A stretch of DNA of 53,276 nucleotides. Source: Isotricha intestinalis. Taxonomy: Eukaryota; Ciliophora; Litostomatea; Vestibuliferida; Isotrichidae. The stretch is from positions 1 through 53,276 of the forward strand of contig JAJJLU010000014.1 of NCBI GenBank assembly GCA_023807065.1, written 5' to 3'. Below are positions 10,570 to 20,110 of this stretch, in pieces. The stretch's first letter is position 1, and the number at the start of each line of letters is the position of its first letter. The translations under genes were made by a program, and so were the position numbers. The notes beneath the pieces are model-generated. The model saw only the letters and a program-made list of their open reading frames with translations. It made no database searches and was not told the DNA's origin.

Positions 10570-11520
10570 GCCTTTACCACTTTCTGAATAATGAAATAAT
10601 GTTATTTGTAGTTCATTGTGAAAGAAAATTCTTTAATTTGTTATGGAAGAATCCGACAAGAAAAAAAAGAATAATAAATTCGATTATCCAATTAAAGTTG
10701 GAACATCTAAAATATAATGTTTTAAATAATATTGCTGTATTTGTATTATCCAAATTGTGAAAAACATTGCCAATTCCTCTTGCCATCTTTATAACTATAT
10801 TGAATGTACATAGAATTAATTAAAATATTTAAAAGGAAATGTTTAGCTACAAAAAATGTTTTATCATTAACAAAGAAAACTAGAAATTAAGGGAGTTCAA
10901 AGAATACTCCATTAAGAAATACATCTCTAGTAAATTATCTTCTATTATATTCAAAATATCTAAATATATTTCAATATCTATTCTTTGGAAGTTAAATGAA
11001 TAATTATTTTAGTATTAACAACACATTCTGATAAACACAAAATTAGAAATTAGCTTGAATTCTCAAGAGAAAATCTTCTTCAACCATCTTCCAAAAATTA
11101 GAAAAAGCAATGTCACCAACATCACTAAACATATTACTAGATAAATAAGCTAATAAAGGCATGCAATTACAATTATTAATTAACCTATGAATGTAAATAT
11201 CATACATATTATATCCATAAAAAGTTTTTAAATGAGCTAATAAACAAAATATTGGAATGCTTCTTTGTCTGAGTGGTGAATTCTTTTTTAATTCATTATT
11301 TGCTTTTCAATGAATCTTTGCTGTCAGATTTACTAATTTTTCTTAGAAATCTATATTCATTCACTTTCCTCTGAACCATCTTCGTCTTTATGGAATATTT
11401 TTTTGAATGGGATTCTATTCTTTTTATTCGATTGTAATTTGTAATTTTTTTTAGTTTTTTATGTACTAAATCTATTTCACTAGGATTTACAGTTTTATTT
11501 TGTTTTTCTTCTATTTGAGA
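10570..11520 (-). pseudogene. Decayed gene of unknown family
   Basis: The minus strand holds several protein-like blocks in shifting frames. One about 65 codons long (about 11305-11500) is Lys/Arg-rich (RIKRIESHSKK, YRFLRKISKSDSK) and ends in TAA-TGA. The next, about 85 codons (about 11053-11308), includes PIFCLLAHLKTFYGYNMYD and MFSDVGDIAFSNFWKM. A third, about 38 codons (about 10890-11010), includes DIEIYLDILNIIEDNL. Shorter pieces near 10570-10800 include YKDGKRNWQC. Stops and frameshifts separate them, and simple GT..AG introns do not obviously rejoin them. The composition is unlike the flanking AT-rich spacers. I do not recognise the protein. Confidence 0.4.
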
Positions 11521-11714
11521 CTTTTTCTATGAGGTTTTTACTTTGTGTAGATATCTATTTTAATTTAGGTATAAATTTTTTAAGTTGGTTTTTTTAAATA
11601 TTTTTTTTGTGAATTTATTTTCTATTTTTCTGATTATTCTTATCTAATTTGTTTTATTAATTTATTTATTTAAATAAATGGATATTAAAAATATAAACAA
11701 ATAAAATTAAATAA

Positions 11715-12941
11715 TTATTCTTTCATTTTATATTCGTAAATATCATTAATTTCATTAACTCTTATTTTTCTTTTTTTCTTAAGCATATATTTAATAAAAA
11801 ATAATAAACAAATAATAAAAGCAAACATTAAAAAAACAATAATTATCAAAATTATATTTTTATCAAGATTAAAAGAATTATCATCATTATTATAAGCAAT
11901 TAACTTGTTATCAGGATCAAAAACAAAATGATAATTCTGTAAAAAAGGTTTTCCTAAAACCCAATTATTTCTCCATTCTTTTCCTCCACTTAACAAACAA
12001 TAATTTAAACCTTCATAATTATAAAATAAATCTTTATATTCAAAAGTAAAATTTCTTCCAAAATCTCTGCTGTAAAATTTCATAGAAGGAAAATTTTTAA
12101 TATCAAAAGAATTATTACAAGCAAAAGAAAAAATATCATATTCATTTCCTATTTTTATACAATTAATATTATCTACATATTTTTTAATTAAATATTTCAT
12201 AAAATATTCTGGAACTCCAATTAAACCAAATTCTAATTTAAATTGGCAATCTCTAAAATCCATTATTTTAAATTCATTGAAAAAAATATCATCAAATGTA
12301 ATGACCCATTCAAAATATTTTAATTCTATTTTACTCCATTTTAAATTTTTACTATTATATTCTTTTCCAATAATGAATTCTCCTTTTTTATAATTTGATA
12401 CATTATTAAATGTAACAGACCATAAATTATTTTTTGTGATACTTTTATTATTCAAATCAAAAATTAAATTTGGTGAAAGCTTCCCATAATCTTTTTTTAT
12501 ATTTAATCCAATTATATTATAATTACCTAAAATTTGAGTTGCTATTATAAATGGGAATTGAAATATTTTTTTATTTTCAAAAATAAAATTTTCAGTTGAA
12601 TAAAACCCTTTATAAGCAATATCATTATAAAAATCAGTATCACGAAATGAAATTTGGTTAAATGAAATAGAATTATTTTCTGAATAAGAACTATTTATAA
12701 CTTTTGAGCCACTTATATAAAAAAAAAATGTTGAATAGGATAAAGAAACATTTATTTTTTGAGGTGGTGAACCAATATTAATTTCAATTAATTCTAAATT
12801 ATTTTTTGATATTTCATAAAAATTTTCATTTTCATTTTTCCTTTCTCTTAATGGTTCAGTCGTTATTTTAAATTTTAAAGTTGAATATGTTTTTGAAATC
12901 GACTTTAAAATAATTAATAATAAAAAAGAAATTTTTCTCAT
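11715..12941 (-). CDS. Membrane-anchored pepsin-like pseudoprotease
   Basis: 408 residues. Signal peptide about 1-20, lumenal domain, one transmembrane helix (about 362-386) and a basic tail. The fold is recognised as an A1 aspartic protease from IGSPPQKINV (56-65) and the C-terminal VLGKPFLQNYHFVFD (the ILGxxFLRxxxVVFD element). The catalytic DTGS motif, expected at about 68-71, reads SYST, so the first Asp is Ser. The second DTG reads EFG near 237. Both active-site Asp are therefore missing and peptidase activity is unlikely; a binding, chaperone or decoy role is possible. Active relatives are BACE-like or vacuolar pepsins. The fold assignment is fairly secure; the inactivity follows from the visible residues. 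Confidence 0.75.
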   Translation of the reverse strand: MRKISFLLLIILKSISKTYSTLKFKITTEPLRERKNENENFYEISKNNLELIEINIGSPPQKINVSLSYSTFFFYISGSKVINSSYSENNSISFNQISFRDTDFYNDIAYKGFYSTENFIFENKKIFQFPFIIATQILGNYNIIGLNIKKDYGKLSPNLIFDLNNKSITKNNLWSVTFNNVSNYKKGEFIIGKEYNSKNLKWSKIELKYFEWVITFDDIFFNEFKIMDFRDCQFKLEFGLIGVPEYFMKYLIKKYVDNINCIKIGNEYDIFSFACNNSFDIKNFPSMKFYSRDFGRNFTFEYKDLFYNYEGLNYCLLSGGKEWRNNWVLGKPFLQNYHFVFDPDNKLIAYNNDDNSFNLDKNIILIIIVFLMFAFIICLLFFIKYMLKKKRKIRVNEINDIYEYKMKE

Positions 12942-13138
12942 TTAAATTTTTATTGTATATAAAAATATTTTATAGAATTTATATTCCTCCCTAGTTTTAT
13001 ATAATAATTATATTGAAATAAAAATATTTTATTTTATTTATTTAATATATACGTAAATGAGAATTTATACTTTTTTTCAATTTTTGATTCAAAAATATAT
13101 ATATATTTAAAAATATAAATATAACAACATAAAAAATT

Positions 13139-13582
13139 TTATTTACTATCACTTATATCTAAAGAATTTATTGTATTACTTGAAATATAATTTTTGAATA
13201 TTTCTTGATTTATTGATTGAATGCTGTTACTTATATTATTATCATTATTGTACATTAATTCTTTTAATTTCAAAAATTCTTTGTTTTTCTCAAAATATAA
13301 TTTTTTAACTTCATTTAATTCTTGATTTAATTTTATATTTTCTTCTTTTAATAATAAAATTTCCATTTTATAATTTTTAATATTTTCATTTTTTTCATTT
13401 TGATATTTTTTTTCTTTTCCATTTCCTTTAGATTTATTTAAATCATTTAATCTCATAGTTATATATTTTTGTAATGTCATATTTAAATGAAAAGTATTAT
13501 ATTCCTTTTTTATAGGAGAAAATAAAGATCTTTTTTTAATTACATTTGTTTTTCTATTTAATCCACTTGAAGCTCTTTGCAT
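13139..13582 (-). CDS. Short coiled-coil protein
   Basis: 147 residues, Lys/Glu/Asn-rich. The basic N-terminus is followed by a heptad-like helical stretch (about 75-115, including KEENIKLNQELNEVKKL) and a Ser/Asn-rich end. No catalytic domain or membrane segment. It could be a small cytoskeletal or basal-body component, but nothing in the sequence fixes that. Stop is TAA; the start follows an A-rich leader. Confidence 0.6.
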   Translation of the reverse strand: MQRASSGLNRKTNVIKKRSLFSPIKKEYNTFHLNMTLQKYITMRLNDLNKSKGNGKEKKYQNEKNENIKNYKMEILLLKEENIKLNQELNEVKKLYFEKNKEFLKLKELMYNNDNNISNSIQSINQEIFKNYISSNTINSLDISDSK

Positions 13583-14236
13583 TATTAAAAAAGTAAAAAT
13601 TAATTTTTAAAGCAAAATATAATAACTAAAATTAAGTCTTTTAATTATTTATTTTTTTAAATGAATAATTATAATTATATCTAATATTTTATATCAAAAT
13701 ATGTTTTTTTAAATAATGAAATGAAAAAAAAATTTCAATTTTTTTTTTTAATTAAATCATTAAAAGATATATCAATAGATTTTAATTAAAGGCTGGGAAA
13801 TTTTTTAAGTATTTGGAATTATTGTTGTTCTTATATCATTAATTGCTCTATTATTTATTCATTACTAAACAAATTTTGGTAACAACAAATTCATTGTCTG
13901 ATTATTAAAAAAGGAGTTTATTTTCTCTTTTTTTAATTTTTTATGTTGTTTTTCTTTTTATTATATTTTGATTTAAAATTTTTGTTTTTTACTTTTAATA
14001 TAATAAACAAAGTTGAATAACTAAAGTTGACCCTTAAAATTCTATTATTTTTACAATTATATTTTTTAATTTAAATTCATACATTATTATAAAAAAAAGG
14101 AATGTTTTTTTATATATAGAAACAGAATAATAATTATAGTATATATTAAAATTATTATAATTATTTAATATAATGATTTTTATTAAACTATATTCTAATA
14201 AATTATATAAAAATTTTAATAAAATAAATAGAATAA
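13583..14236. other. AT-rich spacer
   Basis: About 650 bases without an intact gene. A plus-strand patch near 13810-13865 reads as a hydrophobic helix-like stretch (FGIIVVLISLIALLF) but is bounded by stops. It may be a remnant of a membrane protein, or chance in T-rich DNA. Confidence 0.4.
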
Positions 14237-15472
14237 TTACTTAGTTAATTTTTCACAATCTAAATCTTTAAAAAAATTAATAAACTCAATGCTCGGTTTA
14301 GGAACCCATTGTTTTACTCCAAAAAAACCATCATTTTCCAAAAAACAAATATGACTTCCTAATTCTGGAGTAACAAGAATAATATTATCATTTAACTCAA
14401 TATCATCATAAGCAATTCCATATTTAGAAGTAATCTGATCATCTAAAGAATTGATACATAAAAGAGGAATATTAATATTTTTTATTCCATGGTAACAACT
14501 TACATTTCTATAATAATCTGAAGGAGATTTAAATCCTAAAATAGGAGCTGTATAATATCTATCAAAATCATTAATAGCAGTTGTAAATTCTATTATGTCT
14601 GATTTTTCTTTTATAAAATCATATTTCAATAAATTATTTTTTGTTTTTTTATATACTTTTTGTAAAAAAGATAATAACATTCTATCATAAAATTTATTTT
14701 GTGAATATCTTGCACATGGAATAAAATCAAAAGGATTAGAAATAGAAACAGCAGCAAAAATTTTTTTATTTAGATAATTTTTCTCACCTAAATATTTAAC
14801 TAATTGATTAGAACCATAAGAAAATCCAATAGCATAAATTTTAATATTATTACCAAATTTATTTCTTATACTATCAAGAGCATAATCAATATCATTGATT
14901 AAAAAGAATTTATTCCCACTTTTAGGTAAAGAAACTTTATCAGTTAATATTCTCATTTGATAAATAGCAACATTATATCCATTTCTAATTGCATTATCTG
15001 CAATATTTAAAACATAAGCATCTTTTACTCCTCCAGTTAATCCTGGAAATATAATAAATATTGGTTTATTTTCTGTTGGAATTCCTTCATATTCTATCCA
15101 ATCTAATACTATTCCTTCATTTCCTATATATTCTCTATTCACTTTTATTTTTTCTTTTGGTTTTACTATTGAACGAGATAAATTTATTAATTGGAGAGGA
15201 TTTATTGGGAAGAAAAAGGGAGGTTTATAATTTTTGATTGATGGACATTTTTCTAAACATTTTAATATTATAGGGTTTTTTTTAGAATAATAAATTATTG
15301 TGTTTGTCGTTAGATAAAGATAAGTACAAAGGAGAAGGTAAAATAGTAATAATTGAAAAAGAGAAATATATTTGAAAATTAATAAGAATATTATGATAAA
15401 TATTATGTAAAATTGATTAAAGAATAAAATGAAAATATTATTCTTGTCCATTAAATAAATAAATTGTACCAA
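14237..15472 (-). CDS. ABHD1/3 (YheT/EMB8)-type alpha/beta hydrolase
   Basis: 411 residues. A hydrophobic N-terminus (about 12-60, one or two membrane helices) is followed by an alpha/beta-hydrolase domain. The oxyanion region is FPGLTGG (142-148). The nucleophile elbow is GFSYGS with Ser218. The acid is Asp344 or Asp345 in SLDDQI and the catalytic His is His374 in GSH. This order and spacing fit the ABHD1/ABHD3/YheT family, membrane-bound lipases or esterases that include a phospholipase of medium-chain lipids (ABHD3). The substrate here is unknown. Met8 (MDKNN, start at 15451) is an alternative start that keeps the membrane anchor. Divergent from the next gene with only 87 bases between starts. 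Confidence 0.85.
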   Translation of the reverse strand: MVQFIYLMDKNNIFILFFNQFYIIFIIIFLLIFKYISLFQLLLFYLLLCTYLYLTTNTIIYYSKKNPIILKCLEKCPSIKNYKPPFFFPINPLQLINLSRSIVKPKEKIKVNREYIGNEGIVLDWIEYEGIPTENKPIFIIFPGLTGGVKDAYVLNIADNAIRNGYNVAIYQMRILTDKVSLPKSGNKFFLINDIDYALDSIRNKFGNNIKIYAIGFSYGSNQLVKYLGEKNYLNKKIFAAVSISNPFDFIPCARYSQNKFYDRMLLSFLQKVYKKTKNNLLKYDFIKEKSDIIEFTTAINDFDRYYTAPILGFKSPSDYYRNVSCYHGIKNINIPLLCINSLDDQITSKYGIAYDDIELNDNIILVTPELGSHICFLENDGFFGVKQWVPKPSIEFINFFKDLDCEKLTK

Positions 15473-15559
15473 ATATTTTAATAAAATATTTTTATATTTT
15501 AGAATTTATTATTTCAACATAATGAAAATAAATTATCAAAAATATTAAAAATAATTTAA

Positions 15560-16801
15560 ATGGATAATATAGTATTCTTTTCATCACATAATCATCCAAT
15601 TGAAAAAAATATTATAAAAGAGAAAGAATGTAATATATGTCTTGAAAAAATCAATTCTGAAGGATATAGTTGTATACAATGTAATACAAATATTTGTTTA
15701 CCATGTTCAGAAAAATTAATAAATTTACCTGCTTATAACCCAAAAATTCACAAAGATAAATTAGAAATGGAAAAAAGAGCATATTGGAGATGTGATTTTT
15801 GTTGTAAAGTATATCACAGACAAATATCAATGTATTGTGAAAAATGTGATTTCGATTGTTGTATTAGTTGTTATTCTAAAGGAGATAAACCTGTAGAAAT
15901 TTATCATGATTTTGATATTAAAAATTCTACCTTATTGAAAAAAATTGAAAATAAGGAAATAGAAATTAATGTTAGTTTACTTTTAAATAATGGAGATATA
16001 ATTATTGGTTTTGAAGACGGAGAAATTTATATTATAGATAAAGAAATTTTAAAAGAAAAGCTAATAATTAAAGAATTTTCGAAAGGTATTTCTGATATTA
16101 TACAATGTGATAATAAAAAAGTGTTTGTATGTGGAAAAGATAAAGTAATTAAAATTTTTTTATTTAATGAAAATTTCAGTAATTATAATATTGAAGGTAG
16201 TTTTCAAACAAATTCAATTATAAAAAGAATGTTTGTTTTAAATGAAAAAATTTTAGTTTTAACTGAAGAAAAAAGTATTGAAATTTATGAGAAAAATAAA
16301 GAAAATATATTTGAGAAAAAAAATGAAAAAAAAAGTAATATTGATTCAATGATTATATATAACTCAAAAATTTATGCACTTTCTTCCGAAGATAAATCAA
16401 TAAAAATAATAGATATAAATACTTTTGAAATTTTGAAATCAATTGAAGAAATAAATGTATCTGAATCATATATGTATATCTTAAATAATGATATAATAAT
16501 AGGAGGAAAAAAACTAATTAGAATTAATTCTGAAAATGATGAAATAAAAGAAGTAAATGAATTAATAGAAAATATAAAAATACTTTTGATAACAAAATTA
16601 AAAGATAATTCATTAGTTTTTGTTATAAATAATAATCAAAGATATGACATGGAACAATGGAAATTAAACAAAGAACAAAAGTATGAAAAATATGGAATTA
16701 AAAAACAAATTCATGATAAAGAAATAACATCAATAATTCAAATGAATGATGGTTCTTTATTAACAACATCAAAAGATTTTTCAATTAAAATTTGGATATA
16801 A
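15560..16801 (+). CDS. Zinc finger-WD40 repeat protein
   Basis: 413 residues. The N-terminus has two DC1/ZZ-like zinc modules: C24xxC27, C38xxC41, C46xxC49, then RC78xxCC82 with C93xxC96 and C100/C104. Residues about 130-413 form a WD40-like beta propeller; the last blade ends in DFSIKIWI. The blades are weak in their WD dipeptides, as in other AT-rich protists. Probably a scaffold linking a ligand to a zinc-binding, possibly ubiquitin-related, module. First of three consecutive plus-strand genes (zinc-WD40, RING/TRAF, WD40) spaced 60-110 bases apart, which suggests a locally duplicated functional group. Partner unknown. Confidence 0.75.
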   Translation: MDNIVFFSSHNHPIEKNIIKEKECNICLEKINSEGYSCIQCNTNICLPCSEKLINLPAYNPKIHKDKLEMEKRAYWRCDFCCKVYHRQISMYCEKCDFDCCISCYSKGDKPVEIYHDFDIKNSTLLKKIENKEIEINVSLLLNNGDIIIGFEDGEIYIIDKEILKEKLIIKEFSKGISDIIQCDNKKVFVCGKDKVIKIFLFNENFSNYNIEGSFQTNSIIKRMFVLNEKILVLTEEKSIEIYEKNKENIFEKKNEKKSNIDSMIIYNSKIYALSSEDKSIKIIDINTFEILKSIEEINVSESYMYILNNDIIIGGKKLIRINSENDEIKEVNELIENIKILLITKLKDNSLVFVINNNQRYDMEQWKLNKEQKYEKYGIKKQIHDKEITSIIQMNDGSLLTTSKDFSIKIWI

Positions 16802-16879
16802 ATTTCACATAAACATTTTTATTTTATAATTATATTAAAAATTAATTAAGTAATTTTTTAATTGCTTTTTTATATTCTA

Positions 16880-17704
16880 ATGTCTATTATTTCTTTTGAA
16901 TCAGCCAAAGAACATTTTATACCTTTATTTAATGAATATTTTGAAGATAAAATAAATTATAATATATATCAAAAAATAAATGCAGAAAATTCTTTAGAAG
17001 AATTTCTTCCTTTTTGTGAAGAATTGAAATGTAAAAAATGTTATTTTATTCCTTTATTTCCTGTAAAATGTAATAAATGTGAAAAAATTTTTTGTAAAAA
17101 TTGTTTTGAAAAAAGTTTGAAAAATAATAAAAAATGTCCAAATTACTGTAAGGATCCCTCAAAAGAAAAAATAAACAGAATTTTATCAAATTTTATTAAC
17201 AAATTTAAATTTGTTTGTGTATATAAAGGATGTGGAAAAATAATATTTTATAAAGAGTATTTAGATCATATTACAATTTGTTCATTTAAAAAATTTCAAT
17301 GTAAATTTAACAATTGTAAATTTATAGGAGGATTTGAAGAATGTTTAAATCATAGTTTAACTTGTGGACTTGAATTAAAACAATGTGAATTTTGTAATAA
17401 AAATTGTTTTGCTTATCTTTTGGACAAACATTTAAAGATATGTGATTATACAAAGTGTAAATATTGTGATATTCAAATTAAAAAAATTGAAGTAGATGAA
17501 CATATAAAAACCTCTTGTCCAATGGTTGAAGAAATTTGTAATGAATGTAAAAGAAGTATGAAAAGAAAAGATTTGAAAAATCATAGCAAAGAAATTTGTC
17601 TCACTAATCAAGTTAAAGATTTAAAAAAAATTATTGAAGAAAAAGAAAAAAAAATTTCAGAACTTGAATTAGAAAATTCGAGCTTAAAAAGTAAATCTAA
17701 TTAA
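16880..17704 (+). CDS. RING-like/TRAF-type zinc finger protein (paralogue)
   Basis: 274 residues from the Met at 16880 (MSIISFE), preferred over an upstream Met at 16862 (MLFYILM) because the shorter start aligns with the paralogue at 3174 (MSILLE). All-Cys RING-like finger in which CGHxFC is CEKIFC, then TRAF-type Cys/His modules, ending in a short Lys/Glu coiled coil. The two proteins align throughout, so they are true paralogues about 13 kb apart on the same chromosome. Likely an adaptor or E3 ligase; the replaced RING His leaves ligase activity open. It lacks the Asn/Tyr-rich C-terminal tail of the paralogue. Confidence 0.78.
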   Translation: MSIISFESAKEHFIPLFNEYFEDKINYNIYQKINAENSLEEFLPFCEELKCKKCYFIPLFPVKCNKCEKIFCKNCFEKSLKNNKKCPNYCKDPSKEKINRILSNFINKFKFVCVYKGCGKIIFYKEYLDHITICSFKKFQCKFNNCKFIGGFEECLNHSLTCGLELKQCEFCNKNCFAYLLDKHLKICDYTKCKYCDIQIKKIEVDEHIKTSCPMVEEICNECKRSMKRKDLKNHSKEICLTNQVKDLKKIIEEKEKKISELELENSSLKSKSN

Positions 17705-17808
17705 ATTATATAGATTATGTATTTATTTTTAAATATTATGAATATAAATTGATTGAATGCATATTATAAATCATTTTTTTTCTAAAATATATTTAAAAAT
17801 AATTAAAA

Positions 17809-19056
17809 ATGAATGGATTAGAATATATATTTCATCCAGATAATTCAATAATAGAAAAAATTTTTTTTGAATATAAAATTTTAATAAAAAAACATATTGA
17901 TTCTATGATAATAATTATTAATGATTTTGAAAGTACTTTTAAATTAAGTTTTTTCAAAAAGATAAATTTTTTTGAATCTGATGAAACTATAGATGATATA
18001 ACTAATAAAATTTCTCAATTAATAGACAATAAACAAATAAAAATTGAAAAAAATGAAATAAATTTAATATTAATTTTACAACTAACAGAAATAAATATTA
18101 ATTTATCATTAAATAAAATCCCAGAAAATAAAAAATTTAAATATATTAAATCAATAAATTTATCATATAAAACAACAATATATGCTCATATAGGAAATAT
18201 ATGGTCAATGTCAGTATTTCCTTCAGGAAATATAATATCAGTGGCAGAAGATAAATCAATAATTATTTTTGATAAAAATTATAATATTATTCAAAATATC
18301 CAAAATGCACATTCAGATGCTATATATTTTGTAAATATTAAAGATGAGAATAATTTTGTAACATGTTCAAGAGATAAAAATATTATAATTTGGGAAAAAA
18401 TAAATAATAATTTTATAATCAAAGAAAAAATTATTAATGCTCATGAAGATAATATTAGTAAAGTGATATATCTTAAAAATGATAATATAATTTCATGTTC
18501 TATTGATAATACTGTTAAAATTTGGGAATTAAATAATAACAATAAACATCAATGTTTAACTGTGTTAACTCATTCAAATAATGTAACTTCAATTTTATAT
18601 TTAGAGGACAAAAAAATATTAATATCTTCTGGGGAAGATCAAACTATATTTTGGAATACTCAAAATTATAGTGTGATTAAAAATTTTGATGATGTTGAAT
18701 GTTGTAGTAATGATTCTTTAATAAGATTAAATGATGATCAAATTATTGTTGCTTATGATGATATTATAAAAGTTCTTTCCGTTTCAGAACAAAAAGTAAT
18801 TAAAGAAATTGAAAATTATTTAATAGTTTGGTGTATATGTATATTAAAAGATTTAGGGATTTTTTTGACTGTTGGTTATGGTAGTAAGATTATCAGAATT
18901 TATAACATTGAGACTTTTCAATGTATTCAAGCAATTAAAGGTACTCATAATGATGATATAATTGGAGTTATTTATTTAAATAATAAATTAATTGGAACTT
19001 ATTCTTTTGAAAATATTATTAAAGTTTGGTCAATTTCTGAAACTTATTTTAATTAA
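17809..19056 (+). CDS. WD40 repeat protein
   Basis: 415 residues. A helical N-terminal region (about 1-120) of unknown type leads into a WD40 propeller (about 125-415). Blade ends are recognisable, for example DKNIIIWEK, DNTVKIWELN and ENIIKVWSI, together with the GH-like turn as AHSDAIYF and AHEDNISK. WD40 propellers serve as protein-binding platforms. This gene immediately follows the RING/TRAF gene in the same direction, and TRAF-type RING proteins and WD40 proteins are commonly partners or fused elsewhere, so a joint role is plausible but inferred. Confidence 0.78.
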   Translation: MNGLEYIFHPDNSIIEKIFFEYKILIKKHIDSMIIIINDFESTFKLSFFKKINFFESDETIDDITNKISQLIDNKQIKIEKNEINLILILQLTEININLSLNKIPENKKFKYIKSINLSYKTTIYAHIGNIWSMSVFPSGNIISVAEDKSIIIFDKNYNIIQNIQNAHSDAIYFVNIKDENNFVTCSRDKNIIIWEKINNNFIIKEKIINAHEDNISKVIYLKNDNIISCSIDNTVKIWELNNNNKHQCLTVLTHSNNVTSILYLEDKKILISSGEDQTIFWNTQNYSVIKNFDDVECCSNDSLIRLNDDQIIVAYDDIIKVLSVSEQKVIKEIENYLIVWCICILKDLGIFLTVGYGSKIIRIYNIETFQCIQAIKGTHNDDIIGVIYLNNKLIGTYSFENIIKVWSISETYFN

Positions 19057-19187
19057 AATAATTTTCCCAATATTCCAAACGAATTAATTTAGTAAAAAAT
19101 TCAAAATAAATAAAAGATAATAAATTAAAAAAAAGATTTTAATATAAAAATAATAAAAATAAATTTATTTAAATAATATAATATATT

Positions 19188-20033
19188 ATGTCTTTACCTC
19201 GGATTAAAAAACTTTCAATATCTTCATTATTTTCTGAATCTGACAAAAGTCCCAAAAAAATAATATCAAACCAAAAGTTTATAAATCAAACTATAAATAA
19301 AAATATTTTATCAAGAAACATTGAAAATTCATATGAAGAAAATAAAAGCAATAAGAATAATTTAAAATCTTCTTTTAGTCATAGTAAAAATTGTTTATCT
19401 ACTACAAATAGGAAAATAGAAGTAAAAACAGCATCCACAAATACTCAAACTCAATTTGAAGATTTTCCAAAAAAAATAAATATGTTTTCAAAAGTTTCAT
19501 ACACTAATTTATATAAAGGAAGAAGATTTTTACCAAAATATAATAGATCAATTTTAAACAATGAATTTTTAAAAAACCATTTTTTTGATTATCCTTCAAA
19601 TTGTAAAAATTATAATGTTAATAGTAATTATATTCGATTTAATAATAATCATACAAAACATATAGTTTCTGATGATATTTCTTTAGTTGGAATTTTACAA
19701 AATCAAACAAACAGTAATTTTAATAATAAATATAAGTTAAAATATTGGACAAATAATAAAAAGAAAAAAGAGCAAATCAAAAGATGTTTTAATTTAATAA
19801 AAAAAGGAATAAATTTAAATGATATTGATAATTTATTAAATGGTCCAAAAGAAATAACTTCATATAATATTCAAACAACCCCTAATATTTTATCTAATAC
19901 GAATCTATTTAATATATCTCATATTAAATCAATAAGAGAAAGAAAGGGGAAATATAATTTAACTGTAAATACATTAGAACATATTAGACCTTTAACAACA
20001 GTTAATTCAAATATTTTGACAAGTAAATATTAA
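19188..20033 (+). CDS. Hypothetical basic Asn/Ser-rich protein
   Basis: 281 residues, rich in Lys, Asn and Ser, without a recognisable domain, signal peptide or membrane segment. Short features are an STNTQTQF element near residue 85 and a repeated Arg-Ile-Lys/Lys-Leu-Ser start. The low-complexity basic character is common among ciliate cytoskeletal or basal-body proteins but gives no function. It converges on the next gene with only 77 bases between stops. Confidence 0.6.
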   Translation: MSLPRIKKLSISSLFSESDKSPKKIISNQKFINQTINKNILSRNIENSYEENKSNKNNLKSSFSHSKNCLSTTNRKIEVKTASTNTQTQFEDFPKKINMFSKVSYTNLYKGRRFLPKYNRSILNNEFLKNHFFDYPSNCKNYNVNSNYIRFNNNHTKHIVSDDISLVGILQNQTNSNFNNKYKLKYWTNNKKKKEQIKRCFNLIKKGINLNDIDNLLNGPKEITSYNIQTTPNILSNTNLFNISHIKSIRERKGKYNLTVNTLEHIRPLTTVNSNILTSKY

Positions 20034-20110
20034 AACACAATTTGTACTTATAAAAATAAATTAATTGTAAAAAAATTTTTATTTTAAATAAAAATAGAAT
20101 ATTATTTATA

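Noticed and set aside
10566..10760. 64-codon plus-strand frame
   Set aside because: No domain, no spacing or context of a gene, and it lies antisense to protein-like relic text on the minus strand.
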